Source: a virus
Virus record (IMG/VR): IMGVR_UViG_3300035670_001368
Coordinates: 1 to 21,754 of that record
Reading direction: 5' to 3' (one strand)
Length of the DNA: 21,754 bases
Below the pieces are notes generated by a model that searched no databases, was not told the DNA's origin, and worked only from the letters and a program-made list of their open reading frames with translations. The position numbers and the translations under genes are program-made. Positions 21,259 through 21,754 of the stretch are shown one piece after another (position 1 is the stretch's first letter; every line of letters begins with the position of its first letter).

Positions 21259-21754
21259 ATGAAGCATATTTTAGTAGTTTTATTTATTTTTTTAAGCTTT
21301 TCTGCTTTTTCACAAAATAGATTTCCTTCTGTAGATTCAGCTAAAAACTATGTTTTAAGGTATATAAAAAACAGCGCAGTTGAAAGTTTTACCAATTGGA
21401 GAATGCAAAATACTGTTTATGGTACATTAGAGCTTTTGGATAGTTTGGCTGTTAATGCTGCATTAGATAGCATTTTTATTGAATCAGATACTTTAAAATA
21501 TAGTAAAGGTGGTATTATTTATACAGTTGGCAGTCTCGGCGGTGTAACACCTACTTTGCAGCAAGTTACAACGGCTGGTAACACAACATCTAATGACATA
21601 AGAGTTGAATATATTGAGGGCTCTGGAGATGTTGTTGTTAGATTAGCCGCTGATGGTAGCGATGGTCTTATTGAAGTTGGTAATTCAGCTTTATCAGGGC
21701 TAGTTTCAATACAAACAAATACTACTGATAGTGGTAGTATTTCTTTTTTTAAAG
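21259..21754 (+). CDS. Fibre-like protein with signal peptide, cut by window edge
   Basis: The frame is open from ATG 21259 to the end (165 codons), so the C-terminus is missing. Residues 1-18 form a signal peptide (MKHILVVLFIFLSFSAFS followed by Q-N-R), of the short type common in Bacteroidota secreted proteins, with a probable cut after FS or SAFS. Later, LQQVTTAGNTTSNDIRV followed by GDGSDGLIEVGNSALSG-like text (VRLAADGSDGLIEVGNSALS) is typical of Bacteroidota phage fibre shafts, which often end in an S74-type chaperone. It is likely a receptor-binding fibre, but export by a signal peptide is unusual for a virion part built in the cytoplasm. Confidence 0.7.
   Translation, partial: MKHILVVLFIFLSFSAFSQNRFPSVDSAKNYVLRYIKNSAVESFTNWRMQNTVYGTLELLDSLAVNAALDSIFIESDTLKYSKGGIIYTVGSLGGVTPTLQQVTTAGNTTSNDIRVEYIEGSGDVVVRLAADGSDGLIEVGNSALSGLVSIQTNTTDSGSISFFK

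Noticed and set aside
1-21754. Stop-codon reassignment, as in some gut phages
   Set aside because: TAG ends TerS, the connector and the 61-residue protein, TGA ends the GT genes, and TAA ends many others, each at tight gene overlaps; no gene is interrupted by an in-frame stop.
1-21754. Integrase, repressor, attachment site or diversity-generating retroelement
   Set aside because: No recombinase, reverse transcriptase, template/variable repeat pair or att-like repeat could be found in the window.

Overview
The window reads as the central part of a tailed siphophage (or prophage) genome that infects a member of the Bacteroidota. Four things point there. The DNA is AT-rich and its gene starts have almost no Shine-Dalgarno sequences. 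There is an exact Bacteroidota-type promoter, TTTG-N19-TATATTTG. The structural proteins have the look of Bacteroidota phage proteins. The last gene is a fibre-like protein with a signal peptide of that phylum's type. TAA, TAG and TGA all end genes at tightly coupled junctions, so the standard bacterial code applies. No integrase, repressor, lysis gene or tRNA is visible, so temperate or lytic lifestyle cannot be decided.

Left arm (1-3427, minus strand): a compact early operon for DNA replication and recombination, driven by the promoter at 3470-3500. In transcription order it holds a 52-residue membrane peptide, a small unknown protein, an ERF-type single-strand annealing protein, two small unknowns, a DUF736-like protein, a protein carrying only the DnaA DNA-binding domain, a 41-residue membrane peptide, a VRR-NUC nuclease, a winged-HTH protein, and a DUF6291-like replication protein cut by the window edge. 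That last gene contains G-rich 12-bp and purine-only 18-bp tandem repeats.

Right arm (3537-21754, plus strand): the packaging, head and tail genes in the usual siphophage order. They are a small unknown, TerS, TerL, portal, a small unknown, a Mu F-like minor head protein, an HK97-type prohead protease and the HK97-fold major capsid protein. After the glycosyltransferase cassette come four connector or tail-completion proteins, the tail tube, tail assembly chaperones joined by a -1 frameshift, the tape measure, a distal tail protein, three accessory proteins and the start of a secreted-looking fibre. Most junctions are ATGA or TAATG overlaps, which implies translational coupling.

The most unusual region is 9847-12968. 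Four overlapping glycosyltransferase genes (GT25, an unclassified GT-A-like enzyme, GT11 fucosyltransferase-like and GT4) sit between the major capsid gene and the head-tail connector. A terminator with a downstream promoter-like box precedes them. After them comes a hairpin whose U-tract faces the opposite strand. The block looks like a self-contained sugar-modification module (a moron) inserted into the structural operon. It could build a glycan on the virion or alter the host surface.
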